A stretch of DNA of 64,000 bases from Streptomyces flavofungini (GCF_014650815.1 NZ_BMVR01000003.1:186001-250000); one strand, 5' to 3'; shown: positions 1 to 12,659, counted from the first letter of the stretch. The notes: a model not told the origin generated them from the sequence alone. Numbers and translations are program-made.

Positions 1-1
1 G

Positions 2-424
2 GCCAAGATCTCGGTGATCACCGTCAACGTCTGGCTCGGCGTGCCCTTCATGCTCGTCGCCATGCTCGGCGGCCTGCAGTCCATCCCCGGCGAGCTGTAC
101 GAGGCCGCGGAGATGGACGGCGCGAACGCCTGGCAGCGCTTCCGCCACATCACCCTGCCGGGCCTGCGCACGGTGAGCAGCACCGTCGTCCTGATCAGCG
201 GCATCTGGACCTTCAACATGTTCCCGGTGATCTTCCTGCTCACCCGGGGCGGTCCGGGCGATGCCACCGAGATCCTGGTGACGTACGCCTACCGGCTCTC
301 GTTCGTCGTCAGCCCGCGCGACTTCGCCGGGTCCGCGGCCTGGGGCGTGCTCATCCTGCTGCTCCTTTCGCTCTTCGCGGTGGTCTACCGCCGCGCGCTC
401 CGCAAGCAAGGAGAGGTGTGGTGA
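2..424 (+). CDS. malF: Maltose/maltodextrin ABC transporter permease, MalF type (5' end outside window)
   Basis: This is the C-terminal 140 residues of an integral membrane permease of the carbohydrate-uptake ABC family (MalF/UgpA type). The reading frame is open from the first bases of the window, so the gene begins upstream. The segment carries the EAA loop that contacts the ATPase (YEAAEMDGANAWQRFRHITL), followed by hydrophobic helices and a short basic tail. It overlaps the next permease gene by a few bases, as is usual for malF-malG pairs. Together with malG, the alpha-glucosidase and the LacI-type regulator it forms a maltodextrin uptake operon. The binding-protein gene malE is expected just upstream of the window. 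The substrate is inferred from context and resemblance. Confidence 0.9.
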   Translation, partial: AKISVITVNVWLGVPFMLVAMLGGLQSIPGELYEAAEMDGANAWQRFRHITLPGLRTVSSTVVLISGIWTFNMFPVIFLLTRGGPGDATEILVTYAYRLSFVVSPRDFAGSAAWGVLILLLLSLFAVVYRRALRKQGEVW

Positions 425-1323
425 CGACCCCCGTGAAGACATCCACGACACCGGACGCGACACCCGGGACCACGGGCAAGGGCCGGGCCCGGCGGCCGCG
501 CGGCGAGCGCGGGCCGCTGGCCTCCGTCGCCCTGCACGCCACCCTGCTGATCGCCAGCGCCGTCGCCGTGCTGCCGCCGCTGTGGCTGCTCGTCACCTCG
601 TTCAAGCCGACGAGCGAGGCGTTCTCCACGTCCCTCGTGAAGGACTTCACCTTCGGCAACTACGACCACGTGGTGAACGACACCGAGTTCCTGAGCTGGG
701 TCGGCAACTCCCTGTTCGTCGTCGGCCTGACCACCGTCATCGGCGTGTTCATCTCGGCGACCACGGGCTACGCGGTGAGCCGGTTCAAGTTCCCCGGGAT
801 GCGGCCCCTGATGTGGCTGCTGCTCATCACGCAGATGTTCCCGGTCGCCGTGCTCATCGTGCCGCTGTACAACCTGCTCGCGAGCATGGAGCTGCTCAAC
901 CAGCCCATGGGCCTGGTCCTCACCTATCTGACGATCGCCGTGCCGTTCTCCGCGTGGATGATGAAGGGCTACTTCGACACCATCCCGGTGGAGATCGACG
1001 AGGCGGGCCGGGTGGACGGCCTCAACCCGTTCGGCACCTTCTGGCGGCTCATCATCCCGCTGGCCAAGCCCGGCCTCGCCGTGACCGGCTTCTACAGCTT
1101 CATCACCGGCTGGGCCGAGGTCGCCTACGCGTCCGCCTTCATGACCGGCGAGGAGAACCTCACCCTCGCGGGCGGCCTGCAGACCTTCGTCAACCAGTAC
1201 ACCAGCGACTGGGGTTCGCTGACCGCCGCGGCCGTCATCGTCGCGGTGCCCGCCGCCGTGATCTTCGGCTTCGTGCAGCGCCACCTCGTCTCCGGACTCA
1301 CGGCCGGCGCGACGAAGTCCTGA
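418..1323 (+). CDS. malG: Maltose/maltodextrin ABC transporter permease, MalG type
   Basis: A 301-residue inner-membrane permease, the partner of the preceding MalF-type protein. About 30 N-terminal residues are basic and cytoplasmic. Six hydrophobic helices follow, and the EAA loop (VEIDEAGRVDGLNPFGTF) lies near residues 190-207. The length is normal for MalG. Two adjacent GTG codons (418 and 421) could serve as start, with AAGGAGAG a few bases upstream; either way the gene overlaps the malF stop codon, which indicates translational coupling. The ATPase is not encoded here. Streptomyces commonly energise several sugar transporters with one shared ATPase (MsiK), which is probably the case for this system too. 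Confidence 0.92.
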   Translation: MVTTPVKTSTTPDATPGTTGKGRARRPRGERGPLASVALHATLLIASAVAVLPPLWLLVTSFKPTSEAFSTSLVKDFTFGNYDHVVNDTEFLSWVGNSLFVVGLTTVIGVFISATTGYAVSRFKFPGMRPLMWLLLITQMFPVAVLIVPLYNLLASMELLNQPMGLVLTYLTIAVPFSAWMMKGYFDTIPVEIDEAGRVDGLNPFGTFWRLIIPLAKPGLAVTGFYSFITGWAEVAYASAFMTGEENLTLAGGLQTFVNQYTSDWGSLTAAAVIVAVPAAVIFGFVQRHLVSGLTAGATKS

Positions 1324-1409
1324 CCCCGGCGCCCCGCCCGGATCCCGCATCCGGCGGCCCCGCTCCATCCGCACCACGACTCGACCAGACTCGACCTCTC
1401 AGGGAACAC

Positions 1410-3074
1410 ATGACCCAGCATCTCGCTGCCCCTGCCGCCCCCGACTCCGGCACGCGTACGGACTGGTGGCGCGACGCGGTGATCTACCAGGTCTATCCGC
1501 GCAGCTTCGCCGACGGCAACGGCGACGGCATGGGCGACCTCGAGGGCATCCGGGCCCGCCTGCCGCACCTCAGGGACCTCGGCGTCGACGCCGTCTGGCT
1601 CTCCCCGTTCTACGCCTCGCCGCAGGCCGACGCGGGCTACGACGTCGCCGACTACCGCGCCATCGACCCGATGTTCGGCACCCTTCACGACGCCGACGCC
1701 GTGATCAGGGACGCGCACGCCCTGGACCTGCGCATCATCGTGGACCTGGTGCCCAACCACTCCTCCGACCGCCACGACTGGTTCCGCCGGGCCCTCGCGG
1801 ACGGCCCCCGTTCGCCCCTGCGGGAGCGCTACCACTTCCGCCCGGGCAAGGGCCCCGGCGGTGAACTCCCGCCCAACGACTGGGAGTCCATCTTCGGCGG
1901 CCCCGCCTGGACCCGCACCACCGACCCCGACGGCACCCCCGGCGAGTGGTACCTCCACCTGTTCGCGCCGGAGCAGCCCGACTTCAACTGGGAACACCCC
2001 GCCGTACGCGACGAGTTCCGCTCCATCCTGCGCTTCTGGCTGGACATGGGCGTCGACGGCTTCCGCGTGGACGTCGCCCACGGCCTGGTGAAGGCCGAGG
2101 GCCTGCCGGACATCGGCCACCACGACCAGCTGAAGCTGCTCGGCAACGACACCATGCCGTTCTTCGACCAGGACGGCGTGCACGACATCTACCGCAGTTG
2201 GCGCCACGTCCTCGCCGAGTACGCGGGCGACCGCGTCCTGGTCGCCGAGGCCTGGACGCCCACCGTCGAGCGCACCGCCCACTACGTGCGCCCCGACGAG
2301 ATGCACCAGGCCTTCAACTTCCAGTACCTCGGCACCCACTGGGACGCCGCCGAGCTGCGGGCGGTCATCGACGGCTCGCTGGCCGCGATGCGCCCCGTCG
2401 GCGCCCCCGCCACCTGGGTCCTGTCCAACCACGACGTGACCCGGCACGCGACGCGCTTCGCCAACCCGGCCGGGCTCGGCACCCAGCTCCGCACCCCCGG
2501 CGACCGCGCCCTCGGCCTGCGCCGCGCCCGAGCCGCCACGCTCCTGATGCTGGCCCTGCCCGGCTCCGCGTACCTCTACCAGGGCGAGGAACTGGGCCTG
2601 CCCGACGTCACCGACCTGCCCGACGAGGTCCGCCAGGACCCCTCGTTCCACCGGGCGCAGGGGCAGGACGGGTTCCGCGACGGCTGCCGGGTGCCGATCC
2701 CGTGGGCCGTCGATGGCCCCTCGTACGGCTTCGGCACCGGTGGCAGCTGGCTGCCGCAGCCCGCGGGCTGGGGCGAGCTGAGCGTCGAGGCGCAGACCGG
2801 CGACCCGACGTCGACGCTGGAGCTCTACCGCGAGGCGCTGCGGGTGCGGCGTACGCAGCCGGGGCTCGGCGCGGGCGACGGCATCGAGTGGACCGGCGCC
2901 CCGGCAGGCGTGCTCGCCTTCCGGCGCGCGGAGTTCGCGTGCACCGCGAACACCACCGGCGAGCCCGTACGGATCGTGGCGCCCGGCCGGATGCTGCTCG
3001 CGAGCGGCCCCGTCGACGTGACCGGAGCCGAGGTGGAGCTGCCCGCCGACACCACCGTCTGGTGGGCGGTGTGA
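1410..3074 (+). CDS. aglA: Intracellular alpha-glucosidase, glycoside hydrolase family 13
   Basis: A 554-residue GH13 enzyme without a signal peptide, expected to hydrolyse imported maltose and maltodextrins to glucose in the cytoplasm. It opens with DWWRDAVIYQVYPRSF, the usual oligo-1,6-glucosidase/alpha-glucosidase entry. All catalytic residues are visible: nucleophile Asp221 in GFRVDVAHG, acid/base Glu280 in VLVAEAW and Asp342 in LSNHDVTRH. The ATG at 1410 is chosen because the conserved fold starts shortly after it; the much longer open frame upstream overlaps malG and is not real. The stop codon overlaps the malR start by 4 bp. Position and resemblance match the Streptomyces malEFG-aglA arrangement. 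Confidence 0.93.
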   Translation: MTQHLAAPAAPDSGTRTDWWRDAVIYQVYPRSFADGNGDGMGDLEGIRARLPHLRDLGVDAVWLSPFYASPQADAGYDVADYRAIDPMFGTLHDADAVIRDAHALDLRIIVDLVPNHSSDRHDWFRRALADGPRSPLRERYHFRPGKGPGGELPPNDWESIFGGPAWTRTTDPDGTPGEWYLHLFAPEQPDFNWEHPAVRDEFRSILRFWLDMGVDGFRVDVAHGLVKAEGLPDIGHHDQLKLLGNDTMPFFDQDGVHDIYRSWRHVLAEYAGDRVLVAEAWTPTVERTAHYVRPDEMHQAFNFQYLGTHWDAAELRAVIDGSLAAMRPVGAPATWVLSNHDVTRHATRFANPAGLGTQLRTPGDRALGLRRARAATLLMLALPGSAYLYQGEELGLPDVTDLPDEVRQDPSFHRAQGQDGFRDGCRVPIPWAVDGPSYGFGTGGSWLPQPAGWGELSVEAQTGDPTSTLELYREALRVRRTQPGLGAGDGIEWTGAPAGVLAFRRAEFACTANTTGEPVRIVAPGRMLLASGPVDVTGAEVELPADTTVWWAV

Positions 3075-4126
3075 CGACCTCCCCGCCGCGGGACGCCGAA
3101 CGCGGCGCCCCGCGGCTCGCGGACATCGCCGCCCAGGCGGAGGTCAGCGAGGCCACCGCGAGCCGCGTCCTCAACGGCAAGGCAGGTGTGGCCGCCGCGA
3201 CCCGGCGCCGTGTCCTGGCCGCCCTTGACGTGCTCGGCTACGAACGGCCCGTGCGGCTCAAGCGGCGCAGCGCGGGCCTGGTCGGCCTGGTCATCCCCGA
3301 GCTGACCAACCCGATCTTCCCGGCGTTCGCGCAGGTCGTCGAGCAGGTGCTGGCCGGGCACGGCTACACGCCGATGCTGTGCACGCAGCTGCCGGGCGGC
3401 GCCACCGAGGACGAGCTGGTGGAGCAGCTGGAGGAACGCGGCGTCAGCGGCATCGTGTTCCTGTCCGGGCTGCACGCCGACGCGAGCGCCGACCACGGGC
3501 GCTACCGGGAACTCGCGGGCCGGGGCGTCCCGTTCGTCCTCATCAACGGCTACAACGCGGACATCCCCGTCTCCTGCGTCTCGGCCGACGACCGGGCGGC
3601 CGTGCGGATGGCGGTGCGCCACCTCGCCGACCTCGGGCACGAGCGGATCGGCCTCGCCATCGGGCCGACCCGCTACGTCCCCTCGCGGCGCAAGGCGGAG
3701 GGGTTCGCGGCGGCGCTGCACGAGCACGTCGGCCTGGCACCGGGGGAGGCCGAACCGTTCGTGCAGCGCACGCTGTTCACCGTCGAGGGCGGCGCGGCCG
3801 CGGCCGGGGCGCTGCTCGACCGCGGCTGCACCGCCGTGGTCTGCGGCAGCGACATGATGGCGCTCGGCGCGGTCCGGGCCGCCCGGCAGCGCGGCCTCAC
3901 GGTGCCCGGCGACGTGTCCGTGGTGGGCTTCGACGACTCGCCGCTCATCGCGTTCACGGACCCGCCGCTGACCACGGTGCGCCAGCCCGTGCAGGCGATG
4001 GCGTCGGCCGCCGTCGGTGCCCTCCTTGAGGAGATCAACGGAAATCCCGTGCAGCGCACGGAGTTCGTCTTCCAGCCGGAGCTCGTCGTACGAGGCTCGA
4101 CGGCCCAGGTGCGTCCCAAGGGTTGA
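3071..4126 (+). CDS. malR: LacI-family transcriptional repressor, MalR/Reg1 type
   Basis: A 351-residue LacI/GalR regulator. An N-terminal helix-turn-helix (RLADIAAQAEVSEATASRVLNG, residues about 15-36) is followed by a hinge and a periplasmic-binding-protein-like effector domain. The C-terminal half (AVVCGSDMMALGAVRAARQRG and GFDDSPLIAFTDPPLTT) closely resembles Streptomyces MalR/Reg1, the repressor of maltose uptake and alpha-amylase genes. The start is a GTG overlapping the alpha-glucosidase stop by 4 bp, so the regulator is probably cotranscribed with the genes it controls. In the well-studied Streptomyces locus malR instead diverges from malE, so this is either a rearranged locus or a paralogue. 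A TTGC/GCAA palindrome downstream may be one of its sites. Confidence 0.9.
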   Translation: MTTSPPRDAERGAPRLADIAAQAEVSEATASRVLNGKAGVAAATRRRVLAALDVLGYERPVRLKRRSAGLVGLVIPELTNPIFPAFAQVVEQVLAGHGYTPMLCTQLPGGATEDELVEQLEERGVSGIVFLSGLHADASADHGRYRELAGRGVPFVLINGYNADIPVSCVSADDRAAVRMAVRHLADLGHERIGLAIGPTRYVPSRRKAEGFAAALHEHVGLAPGEAEPFVQRTLFTVEGGAAAAGALLDRGCTAVVCGSDMMALGAVRAARQRGLTVPGDVSVVGFDDSPLIAFTDPPLTTVRQPVQAMASAAVGALLEEINGNPVQRTEFVFQPELVVRGSTAQVRPKG

Positions 4127-4176
4127 CCGTGATGATTGACGGTCGTACGGTCACGGGCGAAAACACTGCCGCAATC

Positions 4177-4185
4177 TTGCTGCAA
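4177..4185. promoter_or_regulatory. Candidate MalR operator in the amylase promoter region
   Basis: A perfect TTGC-T-GCAA palindrome lies in the 139-bp gap between malR and the secreted amylase gene, flanked by further GCAA and CTTCAA half-site-like words. Amylase promoters of Streptomyces are known to carry TTGCA/TGCAA-rich repeats bound by Reg1/MalR. The assignment as an operator is inference. The short arms alone are not significant; the location is what makes it plausible. Confidence 0.4.
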
Positions 4186-4265
4186 CAACCTTCAACGGTC
4201 GCGCGAGCACGCCGCATTGGCACCGCCGTGGAAGGCCCCCCACTTCACCCGCGCAGGAGGCCCCC

Positions 4266-5678
4266 GTGACACGTCGTACGCGCACGCAGCCAGCAACCGC
4301 ACGCAGGACCCGGGCCGCGACCCTCGCCCTGCTCGCCGGAGTCGGCGGGAGCCTGGTCGGCGGCGCGCCGCAGGCCGCCGCCGCCCCGCCCGGCGCCAAG
4401 GACGTCACCGCCGTCCTCTTCGAGTGGAAGTTCAGCTCGGTGGCCAAGGCGTGCACGGACCGGCTCGGCCCCGACGGCTACGGCTACGTCCAGGTGTCGC
4501 CCCCGCAGGAGCACATCCAGGGCCCGCAGTGGTGGACGTCGTACCAGCCCGTCAGCTACAAGATCGCGGGTCGGCTCGGTGACCGGGCCGCCTTCAAGAG
4601 CATGGTCGAGACCTGCCACGCGGCGGGCGTGAAGGTCGTCGTCGACACCGTCATCAACCACATGGCAGCGGGCGACGGCACCGGCACCGGCGGCACCTCG
4701 TACACGAAGTACACCTACCCGGGCAGCTACACGCGGCCCGACCTCGACAACTGCACCGCCCAGATCTCCAACTACCAGGACCGCACCAACGTCCAGGAGT
4801 GCGAGCTGGTCGGCCTCGCGGACCTGGACACCGGCGAGGACCACGTACGCGGCCGCATCGCCGCCTACATGAACGACCTGCTCTCCCTCGGCGCCGACGG
4901 ATTCCGGGTGGACGCCGCCAAGCACATGGCCGCCGGAGACCTCGCGAACATCAAGTCGCGCCTGAAGGACCGGAACGTCTACTGGAAGCAGGAGGCGATC
5001 TTCGGCGCGGGCGAGGCGGTGTCGCCGGACGAGTACCTGGGCAACGGCGATGTACAGGAGTTCCGCTACGCCCGCGACCTCAAGCGGGTCTTCACCGGCG
5101 AGAAGCTCGCGTACCTGAAGAACTTCGGCGAGGGCTGGGGCTACCTGCAGTCCGGCAAGTCCGCCGTGTTCGTCGCCAACCACGACACCGAGCGCGGCGG
5201 CGACACCCTCACCTACAAGGACGGCGCGAACCACACCCTCGCGCACGTCTTCATGCTCGCCTGGCCCTACGGCGCCCCGGACGTCCACTCCGGCTACGAG
5301 TTCACCGACCGCGACGCGGGACCGCCCAACGGCGGCCAGGTGAACGCCTGTTACAGCGACGGCTGGAAGTGCCAGCACGCCTGGCCCGAGATCAAGGGCA
5401 TGGTGAAGCTGCGCAACACCGCGCACGGCACCGGCGTCACCCACTGGTGGGACAACGGCGACAACGCCGTCGCGTTCGGGCGCGGCGACAAGGCGTACGT
5501 CGTGATCAACCACGAAGGTGCCGCGCTCGACCGGACCTTCCAGACGTCCCTGGCCGCGGGCAGCTACTGCGACGTGCAGAGCGGCCGGAGCGTCACCGTC
5601 GACGGCTCGGGCCGCTTCACCGCCTCCGTCGCGCCGAACACCGCACTCGCGCTGCACACCGGCGCCCGCACCTGCTGA
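4266..5678 (+). CDS. Secreted alpha-amylase, glycoside hydrolase family 13
   Basis: A 470-residue exported endo-amylase that opens starch to maltodextrins. A basic N-terminus followed by [21 protein letters not shown] is a clear signal peptide with cleavage around residue 38. The catalytic set is complete: Asp216 in [10 protein letters not shown], Glu243 in YWKQEAIFG and Asp307 in FVANHDTER. The sequence resembles the actinobacterial extracellular amylases. The protein ends soon after the C-terminal beta domain and shows no starch-binding domain, which many Streptomyces amylases carry as an extra ~100 residues. The GTG at 4266 has an AGGAGG sequence about 5 bp upstream. It is followed by a pullulanase gene in the same direction, so the two probably act together outside the cell. 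Confidence 0.93.
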   Translation: MTRRTRTQPATARRTRAATLALLAGVGGSLVGGAPQAAAAPPGAKDVTAVLFEWKFSSVAKACTDRLGPDGYGYVQVSPPQEHIQGPQWWTSYQPVSYKIAGRLGDRAAFKSMVETCHAAGVKVVVDTVINHMAAGDGTGTGGTSYTKYTYPGSYTRPDLDNCTAQISNYQDRTNVQECELVGLADLDTGEDHVRGRIAAYMNDLLSLGADGFRVDAAKHMAAGDLANIKSRLKDRNVYWKQEAIFGAGEAVSPDEYLGNGDVQEFRYARDLKRVFTGEKLAYLKNFGEGWGYLQSGKSAVFVANHDTERGGDTLTYKDGANHTLAHVFMLAWPYGAPDVHSGYEFTDRDAGPPNGGQVNACYSDGWKCQHAWPEIKGMVKLRNTAHGTGVTHWWDNGDNAVAFGRGDKAYVVINHEGAALDRTFQTSLAAGSYCDVQSGRSVTVDGSGRFTASVAPNTALALHTGARTC

Positions 5679-5739
5679 CCGGCCACCGGCGCGCGCGAGC
5701 CGCCGACCGGCCATCCGTCCCCAGAGGAGAGTCCCCACC

Positions 5740-8469
5740 GTGACCGGCTCCGTACGCCGCACCACCGCGGCCCTGGCCCTGGCCCTGCTCGCCGCCACCG
5801 TGCCCCCGACGGGCGCGGCGGCGGCGCCCGGGAAGCCCGCCCGCCAGGCCCGCGCCGCCGACGCCGACCTGACGAAGGCCGAGGCACAGTGGATCGACCG
5901 CGACACCGTCGCCTGGAACGTCCCGGCGGGCACCGCCGACCGGGGCGCCGAAGGGGCGGGCGCGGAGACGGAGTTGGTGTACGCGCGGACCGGTGGGCTC
6001 ACCGTCGAGGACGGCGAACTCACCGGCCGGGGCGGCCGGATCCGGCTCGCACCGGTGCCGGGCGGCCTCACCGAGGACCAGCGGAAGGCGTTCCCGCACC
6101 TGCGGACCTACGCGGCCTTCCGCGTCGATCCACGCGACCGCCGCCGGATCCGTGCGGCCCTCACCGGCCAGGTCGTCGCGGTGAGCCGCGCCGACGGCGG
6201 CGCGCTGCGGGCCACCACCGGCGTCCAGACCCACGGCGTCCTCGACGACCTGTACGGCCCCGACGCCACCAAGGCCCCGCTCGGCCCCGACTTCGGCCGG
6301 GGCGGCCCGTCGCTCGCGGTGTGGGCGCCCACCGCCCAGAACGTCCGGCTCGACATCGACGGCCGGACCGTGCCGATGCGCCGGGACGCGGCGTCCGGTG
6401 TGTGGTCGGCGAGCGGGCCGAGGAGCTGGACCGGGAAGCCGTACCGGTACGTCGTGAAGGTGTGGGCGCCGAGCGTGCGCAAGGTCGTCACCAACAAGGT
6501 CACCGACCCCTACGCCACCGCCCTCACCACCGACTCGGCCCGGAGCCTCCTCGTCGACCTCGACGACCCGCAGCTCGCCCCCAAGGGCTGGCGGACCCTG
6601 CGCAAGCCGCCCGCGACACCCCTGCGGGACGCGCAGATCCAGGAACTGCACATCCGCGACTTCTCCATCGGCGACCGCACGGCCGAACACCCGGGCCAGT
6701 ACCTGGCGTTCACGGACCGCACGTCGAACGGCATGCGACACCTGCGCAGGCTCGCCAGGTCCGGGACGTCGTACGTCCACCTGCTGCCCGCGTTCGACAT
6801 CGGCACCATCCCCGAACGCAAGTCCCAACAGAAAACGCCCGACTGCGACCTGGCGTCGTTCGCGCCGGACTCCGAGGAGCAGCAGGCCTGCGTGGGCAAG
6901 GCCGCCGCCAAGGACGCCTACAACTGGGGCTACGATCCGCTGCACTACACCGTCCCCGAGGGCTCCTACGCGAGCGACCCCGAAGGCCCGCGGCGTACCG
7001 TCGAGTTCCGCAAGATGGTGCAAGGCCTCAACGGCGCCGGTCTGCGCACCGTCATGGACGTCGTCTACAACCACACCGTCGCGAGCGGCCAGGCCGACAA
7101 GTCGATCCTCGACAAGATCGTGCCCGGCTACTACCAGCGCCTGCTCGCCGACGGCTCCGTGGCCACCTCCACCTGCTGCGCGAACACAGCCCCCGAGAAC
7201 GCCATGATGGGCCGGCTCGTCGTCGACTCCATCGTCACCTGGGCCAAGAAATACAAGGTCGACGGCTTCCGCTTCGACCTCATGGGACACCACCCGAAGG
7301 CCAACATCCTCGCCGTCCGCAAAGCCCTCGACGCCCTCACCCTGAAGAAGGACGGCGTCGACGGCAAGAAGATCGTGCTCTACGGAGAGGGCTGGAACTT
7401 CGGCGAGATCGCCGACGACGCCCGCTTCGAGCAGGCCACGCAGCGCAACATGGCGGGCACGGGCATCGCCACCTTCTCCGACCGCGCCCGCGACGCCGTG
7501 CGCGGCGGCGGCCCCTTCGACGAGGACCCCGGCGTCCAGGGCTTCGCCAGCGGCCTCTACACCGCCCCCAACGCGTCCACCGCGAACGGTACGCCCGCCG
7601 AACAGAAGGCCCGCCTCCTGCACTACCAGGACCTGATCAAGGTCGGCCTCACCGGCAACCTGGCCGGGTACGCCTTCACCGACTCCGCCGGCCGCGAGGT
7701 CACCGGCGCCGACGTCGACTACAACGGCGCCCCCGCCGGTTACGCGGCCGCGCCGGGCGACGCCCTCGCCTACGCCGACGCCCACGACAACGAGACGCTG
7801 TACGACGCCCTCGCCTTCAAGCTCCCGCGCGGCACCGCACCGGCCGACCGGGCCCGGATGCAGGTCCTCGCGACGGCGACGGCGACCCTCTCGCAGGGCC
7901 CGGCGCTGTACCAGGCGGGCAGCGACCTGCTGAGGTCCAAGTCCCTCGACCGCAACTCCTACGACAGCGGCGACTGGTTCAACGCCATCCACTGGGACTG
8001 CCGCGACGGCAACGGCTTCGGCCGCGGCCTGCCGCCCGCCGCCGACAACAAGCCCAAGTGGCCCTACGCCAAGCCCCTCCTTGCGGACCCCGCGCTCGCC
8101 CCCGGCTGCGCGGACATCCGCGGCGCCGCGGCCGCGTACCGGGACCTGCTGCGGCTGCGCGCCACCGAACCGGCCTTCTCGCTCGCCACGGGCGAGCGGG
8201 TCCAGCGGGAACTGTCCTTCCCGCTGTCCGGCACCCCGGCGGAGACGCCCGGCGTCATCACCATGCGCCTCGGCTCCCTCGTGGTCGTCTTCAACGCCAC
8301 GCCGCAGGAGCGGTCCCAGCGGATCGCGGACCTGACGGGGAACGCTTACGCGCTGCATCCCGTGCAGGCGCGCGGAGCCGACCCCGTGGTCAAGTCGGCC
8401 GCGTACGAGAAGAGTTCGGGGACCTTCCGGGTCCCGGCGCGCACGGTCGCGGTGTTCCAGCGCGGCTGA
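5740..8469 (+). CDS. pulA: Secreted pullulanase-type alpha-1,6-glucosidase
   Basis: A 909-residue debranching enzyme that cuts alpha-1,6 links in pullulan and branched dextrins. Its parts are a signal peptide (residues 1-30, hydrophobic core ALALALLAATVP), an N-terminal pullulanase-associated domain, a CBM48-like module (AVWAPTAQNVRLDIDG), and a GH13 barrel. The barrel has the pullulanase hallmark YNWGYDP at 394-400, nucleophile Asp513 (GFRFDLMGHH), acid/base Glu550 (LYGEGWNFG) and Asp683 (AHDNETLYD). The GTG at 5740 follows AGAGGAGAG, which fixes the start. Many Streptomyces pullulanases are larger and fused to a second GH13 unit; this one is a single-unit form. It lies 61 bp after the amylase and is probably coexpressed with it. 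Confidence 0.92.
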   Translation: MTGSVRRTTAALALALLAATVPPTGAAAAPGKPARQARAADADLTKAEAQWIDRDTVAWNVPAGTADRGAEGAGAETELVYARTGGLTVEDGELTGRGGRIRLAPVPGGLTEDQRKAFPHLRTYAAFRVDPRDRRRIRAALTGQVVAVSRADGGALRATTGVQTHGVLDDLYGPDATKAPLGPDFGRGGPSLAVWAPTAQNVRLDIDGRTVPMRRDAASGVWSASGPRSWTGKPYRYVVKVWAPSVRKVVTNKVTDPYATALTTDSARSLLVDLDDPQLAPKGWRTLRKPPATPLRDAQIQELHIRDFSIGDRTAEHPGQYLAFTDRTSNGMRHLRRLARSGTSYVHLLPAFDIGTIPERKSQQKTPDCDLASFAPDSEEQQACVGKAAAKDAYNWGYDPLHYTVPEGSYASDPEGPRRTVEFRKMVQGLNGAGLRTVMDVVYNHTVASGQADKSILDKIVPGYYQRLLADGSVATSTCCANTAPENAMMGRLVVDSIVTWAKKYKVDGFRFDLMGHHPKANILAVRKALDALTLKKDGVDGKKIVLYGEGWNFGEIADDARFEQATQRNMAGTGIATFSDRARDAVRGGGPFDEDPGVQGFASGLYTAPNASTANGTPAEQKARLLHYQDLIKVGLTGNLAGYAFTDSAGREVTGADVDYNGAPAGYAAAPGDALAYADAHDNETLYDALAFKLPRGTAPADRARMQVLATATATLSQGPALYQAGSDLLRSKSLDRNSYDSGDWFNAIHWDCRDGNGFGRGLPPAADNKPKWPYAKPLLADPALAPGCADIRGAAAAYRDLLRLRATEPAFSLATGERVQRELSFPLSGTPAETPGVITMRLGSLVVVFNATPQERSQRIADLTGNAYALHPVQARGADPVVKSAAYEKSSGTFRVPARTVAVFQRG

Positions 8470-8479
8470 CCGCCGCCGC

Positions 8480-11344
<2,865 letters not shown>

Positions 11345-11348
<4 letters not shown>

Positions 11349-12292
11349 GCCCGCTCGTCCTGGCCCTGGCCGCCGGGGCCGTGGTCGGCCTGGCCCTCGG
11401 GGCACTCGGCGGGGGCGGCAGCATGCTCGCCGTGCCCGCCCTGATCTACCTCCTGGGCTTCACCCCGGCGGCGGCCACGACCGCGAGCCTGCTGATCGTG
11501 GCGGTCACGTCTGCCACGGCGCTGTACGCCCACGCCCGCTCGGGGCAGGTGCGGTGGCGGGCGGGGACGCTGTTCGCGGCGACCGGGGTTCTGCCCGCCG
11601 CCGGGGCCGGGGCGGTGGCGGGTCGGCTGCCCCAGCCGGTGCTGACGGCGGCGTTCGCGGGTGTGGCGGGGGTTGCCGGGGTGTTGATGCTGAGGGTGGG
11701 GCGGAGGGGGAGCGGCGGTGGCACGGCATCCGGGGACGGGGAGTCTCGTGGGGACGGCAGTGTGTCTCGCGGGGACGGCGGGGAGTCTCGCGGGGGCGGT
11801 GGAGTGGGGCGTGTGAACGGCGTGGAGCCTTCGGACCGGGTGGACCCTTCGGGCGGGGTGGAGCGCCCGGACGGGGCAGGGCGTGCGGTCCGCGCGGAGC
11901 GGGCTGCGGCGAAGCCGGGGCGGGCGGCCGGGGCCGGGGCCGGGCTCGGTGCGCTGACCGGGCTCCTCGGTGTCGGCGGTGGCTTCCTCGTCGTACCGGC
12001 CCTCGTCACCGTCCTCGCCTTCGAGATGCGGGCCGCCACCGGAACCAGCCTGCTGGTCATCGCGGTCAACTCCGTTGCCTCGCTGGTCACGCGCGGCAGT
12101 ACGACGACCGGCCTCGACTGGGCGGTGGTCGGGCCCTTCACCGGCGCGGCGATCCTCGGCGCCTGGGACGGCAAGCGGCTCGCGGCCAGGCTTTCCGGGT
12201 CCGCGCTGCGCCGCACGTTCGCGGTCGTGCTGCTCGCGGTGGCCGCCGCGATGGCGGCGGACGCGGTCGCCCGGGGCGGAGGCTGGGGGTGA
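11345..12292 (+). CDS. TauE/SafE-family sulfite/organosulfonate exporter
   Basis: A 315-residue membrane protein made of two homologous hydrophobic halves. The first begins LVLALAAGAVVGLALGALGGGGSMLAVPAL and the second has the matching LTGLLGVGGGFLVVPALV. This is the internal repeat typical of the TauE/SafE family. The GTG start overlaps the persulfide-oxidase stop by 4 bp, so the products are coupled. Export of the sulfite or thiosulfate formed by that enzyme is the likely role. Between the halves (about residues 117-185) is an unusual hydrophilic Gly/Ser/Arg/Asp-rich insert encoded by repetitive DNA. Confidence 0.87.
11732..11800 (+). repeat. Imperfect tandem repeat inside the TauE-type gene
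   Basis: Several imperfect copies of GAGTCTCGYGGGGACGGC-like units follow one another and encode Ser-Arg-Gly-Asp-Gly-type repeats in the central cytoplasmic linker of the permease. The arrangement looks like slippage-driven expansion that stayed in frame. Confidence 0.6.
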
Positions 12293-12344
12293 CGGGAGCC
12301 GTGGGCGCCGACTCACGCCACCGTCAGAAGCGGCGGACGCCCCC

Positions 12345-12629
<285 letters not shown>

Positions 12630-12643
12630 TCACTCCGATCTGG

Positions 12644-12659
12644 ATACCCCTATGGGTAC
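12644..12659. promoter_or_regulatory. CsoR/CstR-family operator, site 3 (divergent promoter)
   Basis: ATACCCCTATGGGTAC lies between the CstR-like gene and the divergent membrane rhodanese gene, 18 bp from the former's start codon. It matches the two sites at 9833 and 9868. It probably controls both directions. Confidence 0.75.

Noticed and set aside
582-1409. Long open frame continuing upstream of the alpha-glucosidase start
   Set aside because: It overlaps malG in another frame and has the Arg/Pro-rich composition of a shadow frame; conserved GH13 sequence begins only after 1410.
4124-4153. TGACCGT...ACGGTCA inverted repeat after malR
   Set aside because: The 7-bp arms with a 16-nt loop overlap the stop codon but are weak; neither a terminator nor an operator can be claimed.
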